Assembly: GCA_944989445.1 (NCBI GenBank)
Contig: CALYLW010000549.1
Location: 109,095-173,094 of the forward strand
Direction of reading: 5' to 3'
DNA: 64,000 nucleotides
Source: Ampullaceana balthica
Taxonomy: Eukaryota > Mollusca > Gastropoda > Lymnaeidae
Under the pieces are notes generated by a model, which saw nothing but the letters and a program-made list of their open reading frames with translations, was not told the origin of the DNA and ran no database searches. Below, piece by piece: positions 22,993 through 36,082 of this stretch (the stretch's first letter is position 1; every line of letters starts with the position of its first letter). A program made the position numbers and the translations under genes.

Positions 22993-23783
22993 GCCGCCAC
23001 TGAAACAAATAGAGAGTTATCACCCATCTAGTCTACGCACCCCCTCCTCCCCCGTGTTACACTGTGTTTGTGTTTGTTTACATCCTTAAAACAGTTGACA
23101 TACGTCTACGCCCAGGGCAATGAGATCAGATGACGTATCTTGAGTGTGTAGGGGGCTGTGAGGTGCTTTGTGTTTAAACAGGACAACTAAAAAGTAAATT
23201 CCATTACTTTTAAGGACAACGATTGGTTAAAATTCCCTGGCAAGGGAGACACACAGGGAGTCCTACACTTGTTGGAATCAATGATCCTGACAAGTACGTG
23301 ACGACAGAGGCAATCTATTGCAAATATCTGCCTGAAATGATTTTTTAAATATTTTTGTTAGTTGTTTTTTTTTAACGATATATCAAAAGCTTGTACATGG
23401 GTTACGGGTAAAAGAAAGAATGATAAAACAATTCATTCTCAAATGTTTCAAGTTAAATTTAACGTTTTTATGATGCAATGTGAGAATGACTTGTAACTTA
23501 GCACATAACATTGCGGGGTCTCCTTTCTTCCCGATACAGGAAACATCAGCTCGAGCCATCCAGTTGTATTTGTTCTTTGGCAACTTTTATTTGTAACAGA
23601 TTGTTAAAGAAAATATGTTTGATGTCCTTTAAATATGTTTAAATTAGATTATTTGTTGTTGTTTGTTTTTGTTTGATTGGAGGAGGGGGGGGCGCGGGGG
23701 AATTTGTTTTCTTTGTTGTGTTTGTTTTTATAATTATATTTTAAATTATATTCAATCTTTTTTTTTATGTTTGCGTCTTTTTA
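22993..23783. other. Intergenic, no feature seen
   Basis: AT-rich with a G-run near 23683; no frame or repeat family recognised. Confidence 0.45.
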
Positions 23784-24362
23784 AAATCCTTTATATTAAC
23801 TCGCGGCGTCTGCTTAATTGTTGTTTGATTTCTTGTCGCAAAGACTTTAGATCGATATTTAACCCAGTTCCCAGAATGCTAGCGAGCTGAAATTTTGCAG
23901 GCAGACTCGTGACGACGATAAAAAGGATCTGTCCGAATGTACTGTAATTAAATTAATGAAGTTTTAGATTATCTCTATGTAGCATGTAAATTTTTGTGCT
24001 AGACTGTCGCGGTGCGTATTATGTTGAACAATCTTTTTAATATTTTCCTGTCACACGCTGCGGTGCGTAGTATATTGACAATACTTTTTAAAAATATATT
24101 CCCGATCTGTAAATGTTAATTCTATTCTGTCGCGCGGTGCGCATTATATTAAACATGTTTTTATAACCCTTTTCCCATGGTCAAATCAAGCTGAAATTTA
24201 GCAGGAAGGATGTAGTAGCCTTTTTTTTTACTATAAGTCCTTTATATATGAGACATAACTAAAATGTTGGATTTTTGGATTGTCGTGCGATGCGTATTAT
24301 AATGAACATACTTTTAGTTATGTCTCGTATATAAAGGATTTATAGTTAAAAACTTTATTTTT
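23784..24362 (+). repeat. Family A unit with palindromic right end
   Basis: It has the family A start (AAATCCTTTATATTAACTCG) and GAGCTGAAATTTTGCAGGC, but the second arm of the core is deleted. It ends with the 24231-24345 foldback. Confidence 0.72.
24231..24345. repeat. Foldback (arms about 38 bp) at family A end
   Basis: CTATAAGTCCTTTATATATG, AGACATAACTAAAATG on the left is answered by the inverse at 24307-24345 around a loop of about 40 nt. It shows that the family A right terminus can occur as an inverted pair. Confidence 0.75.
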
Positions 24363-24382
24363 AAGGTGTTTTTTTTATTTAA

Positions 24383-24690
24383 AAACCCTTTACATTAACT
24401 CGTGGCGTCTGCTTGATTGCTTGCCGAAAAAATTTGGATAGATTTTTAACCCATTTCCCCGTATCCAATCGAGCTGAAACTTTGCAGGCAGACTCGTCGC
24501 GACAATAAAAATGATCTATCAAAATTTCACATCGATCGCATGTACTGTAATTAAATTAATGCCTTTTTAGATTATCTCTATGTAGCTTGTAAATGTTTAT
24601 GTTAGTCTGTTGCGCAGTGCGTATTGCGTATTATATTGAACATTCTTTTATAATATTTTCCCGATCTGTAAATGTTTATGCTAGTCTATA
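24383..24690 (+). repeat. Family A unit, truncated
   Basis: Follows the previous unit head to tail and ends at an AT/GA-rich tract, losing the right end. Confidence 0.7.
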
Positions 24691-24705
24691 TATATTTATA
24701 TTTAT

Positions 24706-24778
24706 ACAGAGAGAGAGACAGAGAGACGGAGAGAGATAGAGGAAGAGAGAGACAGGGAAAGGGAGAGACAGAGAGAGG

Positions 24779-24850
<72 letters not shown>
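24706..24850. repeat. (GA)n microsatellite
   Basis: Imperfect GA/GACA repeat becoming pure GA to the right. Confidence 0.93.
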
Positions 24851-24853
<3 letters not shown>

Positions 24854-25097
24854 ATCAGAAAGAGGCAATTGATAAAAGTTGGTGCAATTTACATTAAATT
24901 TAATTGAGAATCAACTGTTTCCCGTCAGCAGGTGGCGCTACAGGAATCAGGTGTTGACTGGCGAAATCTGTGGATTCTCCACGTGGATCCCGGTGGGTGG
25001 CTCCGTCAGATTAATATTATTAATAGAAAATGTTTGTTGATTGCCATAAGCATTGAACGTTTTGTTTAAATGAACATGAAATTAAACAGAAAAAATG

Positions 25098-25293
25098 ACC
25101 CCCTTTCCAGTCCATGACGGACTATGGGGCAAGTGATGTAGCGTTCACAAGTTTTTAGCCACCACTGACGAGCAGGGGAATGTGTGGCTAGCACAATGCC
25201 CCAGGGGGCTTTGCCAGTACCTGGGCTCGAACCCACGACTCGGGATCTGCCTCGGATTGATAGTCCAGTGCGCTACCACTTAGACCATCGGCC
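25098..25293 (-). mobile_element. tRNA-derived SINE
   Basis: The minus strand head has an A box TGGTCTAAGTGG (25276-25287) and a B box GGTTCGAGCCC (25223-25233), with GCGCACTGGACTATCAATCC between. The tail GTGAACGCTACATCACTTGC is shared with the SINE at 810-975. Confidence 0.85.
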
Positions 25294-25743
25294 ATAATTA
25301 TAATGTCATCTCTAAACACGCGGTCTGAATGTTGAAATGAATATGCTTCCTGGTGCTCCAAGGGGGTTTTAACGACGTGTTGTTAACACGTCAGCAACCG
25401 TTTTAGTCTGAAATTGGCAGCGGGTCTCATCTATTACTGGTCTCGTGGCCACTTATTTGAGTGAAGACATCATTTGAGTAGCTACGGTTTGAGATCCCTT
25501 GGGTGGTGCCTTTTATATCACCCTCATTCTCAGTTCAACATTGTCTGAGCTCCTATTAATAGGAGTTTTTATTTGCTGAGCGTGTCACTAATTTGCTCTT
25601 CATTTTTCTTTCAGGGTATTTGTTCCTTGTCTTTTACTTCTTTCAGACTACAGGATAATAGTTTCAAGTTACCACTACTTACAAAGAGAAAATTGTTTTT
25701 GATTATGTTTTTTTTTCAAAATAAAATATTACACTCTCTAGAG

Positions 25744-26071
25744 CAGTGCTTCACTGTGCTTCTCAAACTTTTTTAGTATGGCGGACCGGCAGGAGTTTTT
25801 TCAATGCTCAAGTGACCGGTGCACTTTTTTTTTAAATACCTGTACTAACGTGGTAGCGAAGTGTAATTTATTTTATTTCATTTGTTTCATTTTATGCGCT
25901 TATTGGCGAAAAAATTGACATTCTATATTCTATAGGGTACGCATCAATGGTTGCAAATTGAGGATTATAATAATTATTTTTTTCTGTCCTGTCTTGATAA
26001 CTTTTGCGTACCGGCGGCGGATGACCCGCGGACCGGCACCGATCCGCTGACCACCACTTTGAGAAGCACTG
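25744..26071. mobile_element. hAT MITE
   Basis: An exact 8-bp duplication CTCTAGAG (25736-25743, 26072-26079) flanks ends CAGTGCTTCACTGTGCTTCT and CACTTTGAGAAGCACTG. Subterminal sequence is GGCGGACCGGCAGG with its inverse. 328 bp, non-coding; terminal type as in the hAT at 46850-48553. Confidence 0.9.
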
Positions 26072-26079
26072 CTCTAGAG

Positions 26080-28128
26080 ACCACACAAACTAGCCAAAAA
26101 GAGGTGACCCATTGGTTCCGTTTAATGGAAATTTTAAAAAAGAACATCTCCGAACAGACCCGATGCCTACGGGAAAAAAACTATGGATATTTTTTGTTTA
26201 TTTTCATTTGTTTAACTCTCAGTAAGAATTTTGGTTAGAGTTGGGTTTTCAATATGGGTTAGTATTAGAGGTATGGCTATGTTAGAGTTATCCCCAGGCC
26301 AGAGCTATAATTTCAGCATGTTTCTGTAACAAATCTTTCTCAAAGTTTTAGGCAGAATGAGAAGACAGCAACGAAAAGAACAGTTGGTTTTCATCCTAGA
26401 CTTAAAAGGTTGCTTCAACCCGATGTACCAACTAACAACCCAATTTACTAAGTAACGACAACCAGCCGGGAAGACAGGGGAGGTAATCTACACCTTTTTT
26501 TTTGCGTTACCCCCTTGTGGGATTTTGAATTTCGCAAGTAACAAAACTATTACGTGAAAGTGACAAAACTTTTACGTGAAAGTGACAAAACTATTAAGTG
26601 ACAGTAACAATTCTTTACACACTTTAATTTTAATACTAAGTCTTAGACTTTCAACGCTTAGTAACCAGTTTTCAAAGAAACACACTCTGCCGCTAGAACA
26701 TGCAAGATTCAATAAAAATGTCTCTCACTGGATTCGGTGTCGCCCTGTGCGGTACCTCATGGTGTCTACCCACGTACGACTGACTCCGTTGACTTCCTCC
26801 GAGTCTGCCGGTGCCTAAATAACGGGAACATACAGAATTTTACGGTTTGGTGTCACCCCTTGTGATGGTATCACCCGGGTGCGGCCCCCACCCTAGCACC
26901 TCCTTAGTGACGCATCAGCTTGGGAATTTATACGGGAACATTATTCTCAATCAAAGGCTTGCGGGTGTGATCGGACATTACGGGACGTTTGTGCAGCCTT
27001 GAGATGAGACACTGTGAATCAAAATTCCTGATAGTTAAGAAACCATCACCCAGTTTTAACGCTGTTTGCTGGAATATGATACGAGCTCATGAATGCTTAG
27101 AACACGTTTCAATTTCATGTCGTGATAGTTTCATCTATCGAGACCTTTTGTATTATTTGACGTCTGTTAGATCCTGAATGACTAACAGACAAGTTCGGGA
27201 CACGCCTAGATAAACATACGATATTTCAGCAAAGGTTATGTTCGTTTGACTCGTATTGTTAGTAGTATATCCTGGTCTTATTCACTCTGACCTAACGGGT
27301 CTTACAACGGTGGCCATTGTCATAATTTTAGACGGACAAAAGTGTAGATAGAAACACTATAGACAGGCGTGGCGACGATTCGAATACAAAGGGTAACCAA
27401 CAAGTTAAAACAGATGTCACTGCTGTAACCAATATTAAACCATATTAGGGTTGAAAACTGTCGGCGTGGCAGCACGTTCCCTTGAAACAGTAGCGGATTG
27501 GTTGTCCCTGGACACAGTCGATGTGGCCAAAGTGACAGGCGATCACTACGCCAGTGAATATGGTGTATGGCACTGGCGAATAGACGAACCGGATACCAAA
27601 GTACTGGCCGGGTTTTTTAAAAATATTTTTTTTTAAACTTTAACTTAAACTTAAGCTTAAGACCAAAAGCATACATTAAAATCTGGCTTATTTTGGGTTT
27701 CAGGAAATGAATTAAACGTTAGAACTAATAATAAATTTAGACTGAAAAATAAAGGAAAATTCTCATTTATAAATAAATACCGTCACTATTGTTACATTTA
27801 AAGATCAATTAATTATAATTTGTATATATTTTTAATTTATTTTTAAAGTTTAATTTGTTGTAACAGCCATATGTTGTATTCATTTATATTTTATTTTTGC
27901 ATTTCTAGGGGGTATTCATTTTATTTATTTTAGATAGCGATCTAGGGAGTCAATAACTTTTTTTTTAATTGTAACAGCTTTAACGAGTATGCAGTTATTA
28001 TAATTCAGATTTACAATATCAGAATTCAAAAAATAATTTAATTTTTAATGGTATTAAATTATAAAATATTAGTTTATCTAATATTGTGATTATTATTATT
28101 CAGCGATATTTACGCGGCATTTAGTGAC
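26080..28128. other. Intergenic, about 2 kb
   Basis: GTGACAAAACTWTTAMGTGA recurs three times around 26540-26610. A short frame at 27451-27636 (ETVADWLSLDTVDVAKVTGD) is protein-like in composition but has no recognisable domain or splice context. Nothing else is seen. Confidence 0.35.
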
Positions 28129-28136
28129 CCTCCAGT

Positions 28137-30172
28137 AAGTGGCGTAGCAAGGGGGGCAAGGGGGGCAAATGCCCCGGGCGGCACTTGGCTAAGGGCGGAA
28201 AATTCCTAGTCGTTAATTAGTTTCTTACAAGAAACATTTTATAAGAAAGTGGAGCTTTTTATATATTGAAATAAAAGAAAAGCCAAATACGAAAATAATA
28301 AAGGAAATAAAGGAACTATCCTAAAGTATGTGAAATTTTCTTCTGCCAAAACTTCAAACTCCTTATTGGCTATAAATTCTTCTGATACTAATGCTACTGT
28401 CAAGAATTTCTTAATAGAATATTTGAAATTATTCAATCCTGGCAAAATTAAATTTGATTTTTGAGGTCCAGAGAGGACAATACTGTTGACAATAAATGCA
28501 ATATTCTGGAACCGATGCATTTGCTTCAAAAGTACGATCGGGCCCTTCAAAAAACACCGTGTGAACACGGGTAAAAAAAAACCTTGTCATCTCTAATTCA
28601 ACCTGAGCTCATAGAAATTTTAGGAGATACAGTTCGCTAAGATCATCTTTAAGGAACATGATACCAAACACCGTTCGATTGTATGCAATTGCTCTTCATA
28701 TATTTCACATAAGGATCGAACAAGTCCAGTTGTGTAAAATGTAAAGTTTGAAAATAAAAAAGTAGACATTGTAGAATCTTTCAAAGATTTTATTGAAGCA
28801 AAAGTGAATCTGTGCACGACATATCTTAAATGATTTTAAATAGATGATCTTAAAATAATGGACCGCAGAGGGGCAGAGGCAGTATGTTAATGCTTCTACG
28901 TGGCTGGAAAGCTTACAAGAGTTCAAGAAAGACGCAAGAACATAAAATCTCAATCTCAAATCTCGCTCAAACAGTTCATTAAATCTTATTTGTTTACATG
29001 GTAGTCCAACTAAAACGAATTCCTTGAACTATTTAGTACACTAGAACATTATAAGCATTCTTTTCCATGTCCATACACCGTTGGGAATATCTAATTGCTT
29101 CTACAAGCAAGGCATTAAACAGACTTCGGGATATAAAATAGTGAATATTCCATGGAGCCATTTTGAGATTACTTTGAAATCTATAGAAAAACTGACAGAG
29201 GCAGACAAAACGCTTAACACATGAAAAGACGCAAGAACTTTGTTAGTCGTAATTAAATCTTTTTATTTTCTAATTTATGATTGTCATTTGGAAACACGTA
29301 CTTTATAAAGTCAACGATGCCCGACATTATTTACAAGCATATAGTGCGTAAAATGCCTTGTAGAGGCTACTCACAGACAAATTAATGGAATACCTAAGGG
29401 ATGCTTTGACATTTGCTAAAATTGTATGTGGAGACCTCATCCTTTTAATCGAACCTTCCAAAGGACGAGAGAGCAAATTGTTGGTGATCGAAGCGAATAA
29501 GTATCCATGTTATGTAGAAAAAACAGGTTGAGAAGAAAGTTGTTTACTTCATAAGATGAGAGGACTGTATAAATTCATATGAGGTTTTGGCAGTTATATA
29601 AGATTTGAAAAACAGAAATGATTTTCGTACATTGGCTAATCTACTGGACTTTGAAATTTTATTTTCAAATTAGAGTATTCAAAATATCTCACATGACTTT
29701 GTCAAGCAATGAATATTCTCGCCGGTTTTTAAAAAACCCCACAAAGTTAATGAATCCAAGACCAGTTGATTTATTTAAGTTAAATAAGATATTTAGGTTC
29801 GAAGGTACCCTGTCTAAAAATAATATCATTTTTCGAACATGCTTACAATTGTCTGAGTAATGCAAGGTGTTAAAGTAGCTTCGCTAAAATTAAGTTAATG
29901 AAAAATGTATTATGATCAATGATGAACACACCAATATTACTAATCTATAGCTATTTTGGTTATTGAACATTGATACATGAAAGGTTGTACCATGAGGAAA
30001 AGCAGAAAGCTGCAATTTGATTATTTTTATTTAATAACATAAAATGTAAACAGTGTCCTTATAATTACTTTCTAATAAAAACTATATTTTCTTTATAGCA
30101 TTAACATTTTTTAGGGTGGGGGGGCAAATTTGGGTTCTGCCCCGGGCGGCACATACCCACGCTACGCCACTG
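28137..30172. mobile_element. hAT element, transposase not recognised
   Basis: Ends AAGTGGCGTAGC and GCTACGCCACTG are inverted, each followed by a G-run and a GCCCCGGGCGGCAC block in opposite orientation. Flanks CCTCCAGT (28129-28136) and CCTCAAGT (30173-30180) match at 7 of 8 positions. Short frames inside (for example 28239-28568 on the minus strand) have no motif I recognise. Confidence 0.8.
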
Positions 30173-30504
30173 CCTCAAGTCTCAATGATTCTCCCACCCA
30201 TGCTATGCCTAGGATGAAATCCTTCGAGCTGCTTTAATTGAGGTTAATTTACGTCAAGATACCACAGGGACATTACTCAACAATTTACGCATTTCAAAGT
30301 ATAACTATAGTTAAAGGAGTTAATTCCCTTGGCAAGTTGTTATTGTTCTTCTAAATTTGTTTCCTGTCTTCTCTACGACTTCACCGACGATAGTAGATTG
30401 TAAATACATGTAAACAATTTTCCTAGCTCAAAATGTCGACAGAAACTTGTACATCTCCATACCATAATCTACCGTATAGAAGTATGGTCTGTAATAGATG
30501 AGAT

Positions 30505-30816
30505 CTCTGTACATTGTACAACCCAACATGTCTGTACATTGTACTCCTCCACCATAATATCTGTACATTGTACACCTCCACAATTTCTGTACATTGTACA
30601 CCTCCACAATTTCCGTACATTGTACACCTCCACAATTTCTGTACATTTTACACCTCCACAATTTCTGTACATTGCACACCTCCACCATTTCTGTACATTG
30701 TACACCTCAACAATATATGTACATTGTACACCTCCACAATTTCTGTACATTGTACACCTCCACCATGTCTGTACGTTTTAAACGTGCACCATGTCTGTAC
30801 ATTGTACACCTCAAAG
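30505..30816. repeat. 26-bp minisatellite, about 12 copies
   Basis: Unit CACCTCCACAATTTCTGTAC followed by ATTGTA. TGTACATTGTACA in each unit is a near-palindrome. All three frames on both strands stay open, an artefact of low complexity. Confidence 0.95.
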
Positions 30817-32586
30817 ACGTACTTCCACTTTAAGGTATTATGTCTTATTAATTCACAAAATTTTTAATGATAAAGTCTTTTAAATTAAACCTGCATTTCT
30901 TGTTTATGGGGGGGGGGCAGTCAAAATTAAGTAAATTTTTAAATAGTATAATAATAAATATTATGCATTTCTTTGCTAACTTATTTTGTAATAAATATTA
31001 TTTAGAATGAATGTATTTCATTGTTTGACTTCCGATCCAATATCCCATATATGACGATTTCAAACCATATATGGACATCAGCAGACTTACACCATGTAGG
31101 AGTGAAAGAAATATTTAAAAGCGGTAGCCGCAATATGACAAGGATTTATTGGTTTATTTAGAGTTGGTTATTGACAATTTAACAGATCATATAGAAGAGC
31201 TACTACTACTATCACCATAAACATCCGGGATTTGTCCGGATATATCCTTCATTGAGGCCCATATCCGTGCTACATTCCAGTATTTCGGCTTTTATAACGG
31301 AATATATCCGTCCCTTCTTGATAAAATCGTATTTACTTTTTTTCTTCTGTAATTATGTTCCAGGAACTAAAACGGTGCCCCAACCATATTTGTAGCCTCA
31401 ATGATAATAGTTTCTGGGTTAACCATCGGAACTTCCCGTTTAAGAAGCTAGGTTATGTAAACATATTGCTGAATGGTGAAAAATGAGTTCACGAGATTTA
31501 ATTATTCAATGTCCAAGTTTAATGTGTTATTTCAAATACACTGAAATGTCTGTTGTTGTTTTTTTTATTTACAGACAAACTCTCAGCTGTTAATCAGGGC
31601 AGGCATTCAATGTGAAGTTAACACTCACATAATACAGTTCTATAAATAATTCGTGTACAATTCCAACTCTTTACAAAGGGAGCACCCATTTATTTAAAAT
31701 TTACTTTTTATTTGTTTTCGTTACCTTTCGCACTAGCTACGGTTTGTTTACGGCATTTAATAAAAATTTATGTCTTGATGAACATATCCTGTTTTAATGA
31801 GCAGTTTCTGTTTTAATGAGCTTATACTGTTTTAATGAAAATATTATGTTTCAATGAACATTTTCTGAACTTACTCCGTTTTGATGAAGCGATCATCCCA
31901 AATGTGGGTGACTCGGGTGCATAATATTTTTGTAGAGTGTGTGTGTGTGGGGGGGGGGATTGCGTTCGCGCTATCCCCTGTCATTAAAACAGTAATAATA
32001 TGAAATGTACAAATGACGTAACGAATGAGCACCCGTGTTACGGTATCTCGTCAATGCACGAGTTTCGACTGGACATACTATGTTTGTATGTTTGTGTATA
32101 TTTATATTGTATATATATGTGTGTAAAGAAAAATCTTGGCACCAGTGGCCATCAGTAGTCTCCCCTTCAATTGGACTCCGTCTTAAACAGACGTCACTCT
32201 GGCAGGTCTGTGAGTGAAACTTTGACAAATAAATCTGGGGGTGGTGAGGTAAAGTTATGATCACAACTAAGACTCATCTCTCTCTTAATTGTAGGCCCAT
32301 CAATATATTATTTAGTTAAATCCTATGAATAATAAGAGAGACGTTCCCTAGCACTCCTTCAAGACTCAAACCATAAATTTCAAGTACGGTCTAAAACCCT
32401 ATTTCATGTACACAATATCAATAACTGTGCAACCCCATAATGGTAAATCTTATAATGATCATGGAGACAATATGTAACTATTTTGTAAGAAAATCTCATG
32501 AGACTAAATTGTAGGGGGGGGGTAAATTTATTTTCTTAACTTGCTCATTAAAATACCAAAGTTTATTTATTTCTCCCCAACATCTC
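30817..32586. other. Intergenic, no gene seen
   Basis: G-runs near 30908, 31950 and 32513, and short variant repeats of TTTTAATGAGC/AAC at 31780-31880. No supported frame. Confidence 0.45.
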
Positions 32587-35500
32587 TCATGTCACACCTT
32601 TCACCGTACACCTACCCCCTCACACCTTTTAACACACCTTTCACATCATACCTTTCACCTCATACCTTTCACCTCATACCTTTCATCTCATACCTTTCAC
32701 CTCATGCCTTTCACCTCATACCTTTCACCTCACACCTTTTACCTAACACCTTTCACCTCATACCTTTCACCTCACACCTTTTACCTAACACCTTTCACCT
32801 CATACCTTTCACCTCACACCTTTACCTCACACCTTTCACCTCATACCTTTCACCTCACACCTTTCACCTCATACCTTTCACCTCATACCTTTCACCTCAT
32901 ACCTTTCACCTCACACCTTTACCTAACACCTTTCACCTCATACCTTTCACCTCACACCTTTCACCTCACACCTTTCACCTCACACCTTTCACCTCATACC
33001 TTTCACCTCATACCTTTCACCTCACACCTTTCACCTCATACCTTCACCTCATACCTTTCACCTCACACCTTTCACCTCATACCTTTCACCTCATACCTTA
33101 CACCTCATACCTTTCACCTCACACCTTTCACCTCATACCTTTCACCTCATACCTTTCACCTCACACCTTTCACCTCACACCTTTCACCTCATACCTTTCA
33201 CCTCACAACTTTCACCTCATACCTTTCACCTCACACCTTTCACCTCATACCTTTCACATCATACCTTCACCTCACACCTTTCACCTCACACCTTTCACCT
33301 CATACCTTTCACCTCTTACCTTTCACCTCATACCTTTCACCTCACACCTTTCACCTCACACCTTTCACCTCACACCTTTCACCTCATACCTTTCACCTCA
33401 TACCTTTCACCTCACACCTTTCACCTCACACCTTTCACCTCATACCTTTCACCTCATACCTTTCACCTCATACCTTTCACCTCATACCTTTCACCTCACA
33501 CCTTCACCTCAAACCTTTCACCTCACACCTTTCACCTCATACCTTTCACCTCACACCTTTCACCTCATACCTTTCACCTCATACCTTTCACCTCACACCT
33601 CATACCTTTCACCTCATACCTTACACCTCATACCTTTCACCTCACACCTTTCACCTCATACCTTTCACCTCATACCTTTCACCTCACACCTTTCACCTCA
33701 CACCTTTCACCTCATACCTTTCACCTCACAACTTTCACCTCATACCTTTCACCTCACACCTTTCACCTCATACCTTTCACATCATACCTTTCACCTCACA
33801 CCTTTCACCTCATACCTTTCACCTCATACCTTTCACCTCTTACCTTTCACCTCATACCTTTCACCTCACACCTTTCACCTCACACCTTTCACCTCACACC
33901 TTTCACCTCATAACTTTCACCTCATACCTTTCACCTCACACCTTTCACCTCACACCTTTCACCTCATACCTTTCACCTCATACCTTTCACCTCATACCTT
34001 TCACCTCATACCTTTCACCTCACACCTTTCACCTCAAACCTTTCACCTCACACCTTTCACCTCATACCTTTCACCTCACACCTTTCACCTCATACCTTTC
34101 ACCTCATACCTTTCACCTCACACCTTTCACCTCATACCTTTCACCTCATACCTTTCACCTCATACCTTTCACCTCATACCTTTCACCTCACACCTTTCAC
34201 CTCAACCTTTCACCTCATACCTTTCACCTCAACCTTCACCTCACCTTTCACCTCACTACCTTTCACCTCACACCTTTCACCTCACACCTTTCACCTCATA
34301 CCTTTCACCTCACACCTTTCACCTCACACCTTTCACCTCACACCTTTCACCTCACACCTTTCACCTCATACCTTTCACCTCACACCTTTCACCTCATACC
34401 TTTCACCTCATACCTTTCACCTCACACCTTTCACCTCATACCTTTCACCTCATACCTTCACCTCATACCTTTCACCTCACACCTTTCACCTCATACCTTT
34501 CACCTCATACCTTTCACCTCACACCTTTCACCTCACACCTTTCACCTCATACCTTTCACCTCACAACTTTCACCTCATACCTTTCACCTCACACCTTTCA
34601 CCTCATACCTTCACATCATACCTTTCACCTCACACCTTTCACCTCACACCTTTCACCTCATACCTTTCACCTCTTACCTTTCACCTCATACCTTTCACCT
34701 CACACCTTTCACCTCACACCTTTCACCTCACACCTTTCACCTCATAACTTTCACCTCATACCTTCACCTCACACCTTTCACCTCACACCTTTCACCTCAT
34801 ACCTTTCACCTCATACCTTTCACCTCATACCTTTCACCTCATACCTTTCACCTCACACCTTTCACCTCAAACCTTTCACCTCACACCTTTCACCTCATAC
34901 CTTTCACCTCACACCTTTCACCTCATACCTTTCACCTCATACCTTTCACCTCACACCTTTCACCTCATACCTTTCACCTCATACCTTACACCTCATACCT
35001 TTCACCTCACACCTTTCACCTCATACCTTTCACCTCATACCTTTCACCTCACACCTTTCACCTCACACCTTTCACCTCATACCATTCACCTCACAACTTT
35101 CACCTCATACCTTTCACCTCACACCTTTCACCTCATACCTTCACATCATACCTTTCACCTCACACCTTTCACCTCACACCTTTCACCTCATACCTTTCAC
35201 CTCTTACCTTTCACCTCATACCTTTCACCTCACACCTTTCACCTCACACCTTTCACCTCACACCTTTCACCTCATACCTTTCACCTCATACCTTTCACCT
35301 CACACCTTTCACCTCACACCTTTCACCTCATACCTTTCACCTCATACCTTTCACCTCATACCTTTCACCTCATACCTTTCACCTCACACCTTTCACCTCA
35401 AACCTTTCACCTCACACCTTTCACCTCATACCTTTCACCTCACACCTTTCACCTCATACCTTTCACCTCATACCTTTCACCTCACACATTTCACCTCATA

Positions 35501-36079
35501 CCTTTCACCGCATACCTTTCACCTCATACCTTTCACCTCATACCTTTCACCTCATACCTTTCACCTCATACCTTTCACCTCATACCTTTCACCTCATACC
35601 TTTCACCTCACACCTTTCACCTCATACCTTTCACCTCATACCTTTCACCTCATACCTTTCACCTCACACCTTTCACCTCATACCTTTCACCTCATACCTT
35701 TCACCTCATACCTTTCACCTCATACCTTTCACCTCATACCTTTCACCTCATACCTTTCACCTCATACCTTTCACCTCACACCTTTCACCTCATACCTTTC
35801 ACCTCATACCTTTCACCTCATACCTTTCACCTCATACCTTTCACCTCACACCTTTCACCTCACACCTTTCACCTCATACCTTTCACCTCATACCTTTCAC
35901 CTCATACCTTTCACCTCATACCTTTCACCTCACACCTTTCACCTCATACCTTTCACCTCATACCTTTCACCTCATACCTTTCACCTCACACCTTTCACCT
36001 CATACCTTTCACCTCATACCTTTCACCTCATACCTTTCACCTCATACCTTTCACCTCATACCTTTCACCTCACACCTTT
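32587..36079. repeat. 14-bp minisatellite, about 250 units, with higher-order structure
   Basis: Unit CTCATACCTTTCAC or CTCACACCTTTCAC, effectively two heptads (minus strand GGTGAAA and GGTRTGA). The + strand is almost free of G for 3.5 kb. Rare variants (TTACACC, CACAACT, CTCTTACC, CTCAAACC) recur in the same order at spacings of about 523, 834 and 530 bp, defining a higher-order repeat with four copies. The two very long open frames here exist because the unit lacks stop codons; they are not a gene. Confidence 0.97.
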
Positions 36080-36082
36080 AAG

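Noticed and set aside
25200..25293. Functional tRNA gene on the minus strand
   Set aside because: It is the head of a SINE, with a long shared 3' body, and lacks a matching acceptor stem.
27451..27636. Possible coding exon (ETVADWLSLDTVDVAKV)
   Set aside because: Protein-like composition, but no recognised domain, no neighbouring exons, and it runs into a poly-T stretch; kept only as a note.
30423..30867. Cysteine/tyrosine-rich repeat frames on both strands
   Set aside because: Low-complexity 26-bp minisatellite open in several frames on both strands; no sign of selection on one frame.
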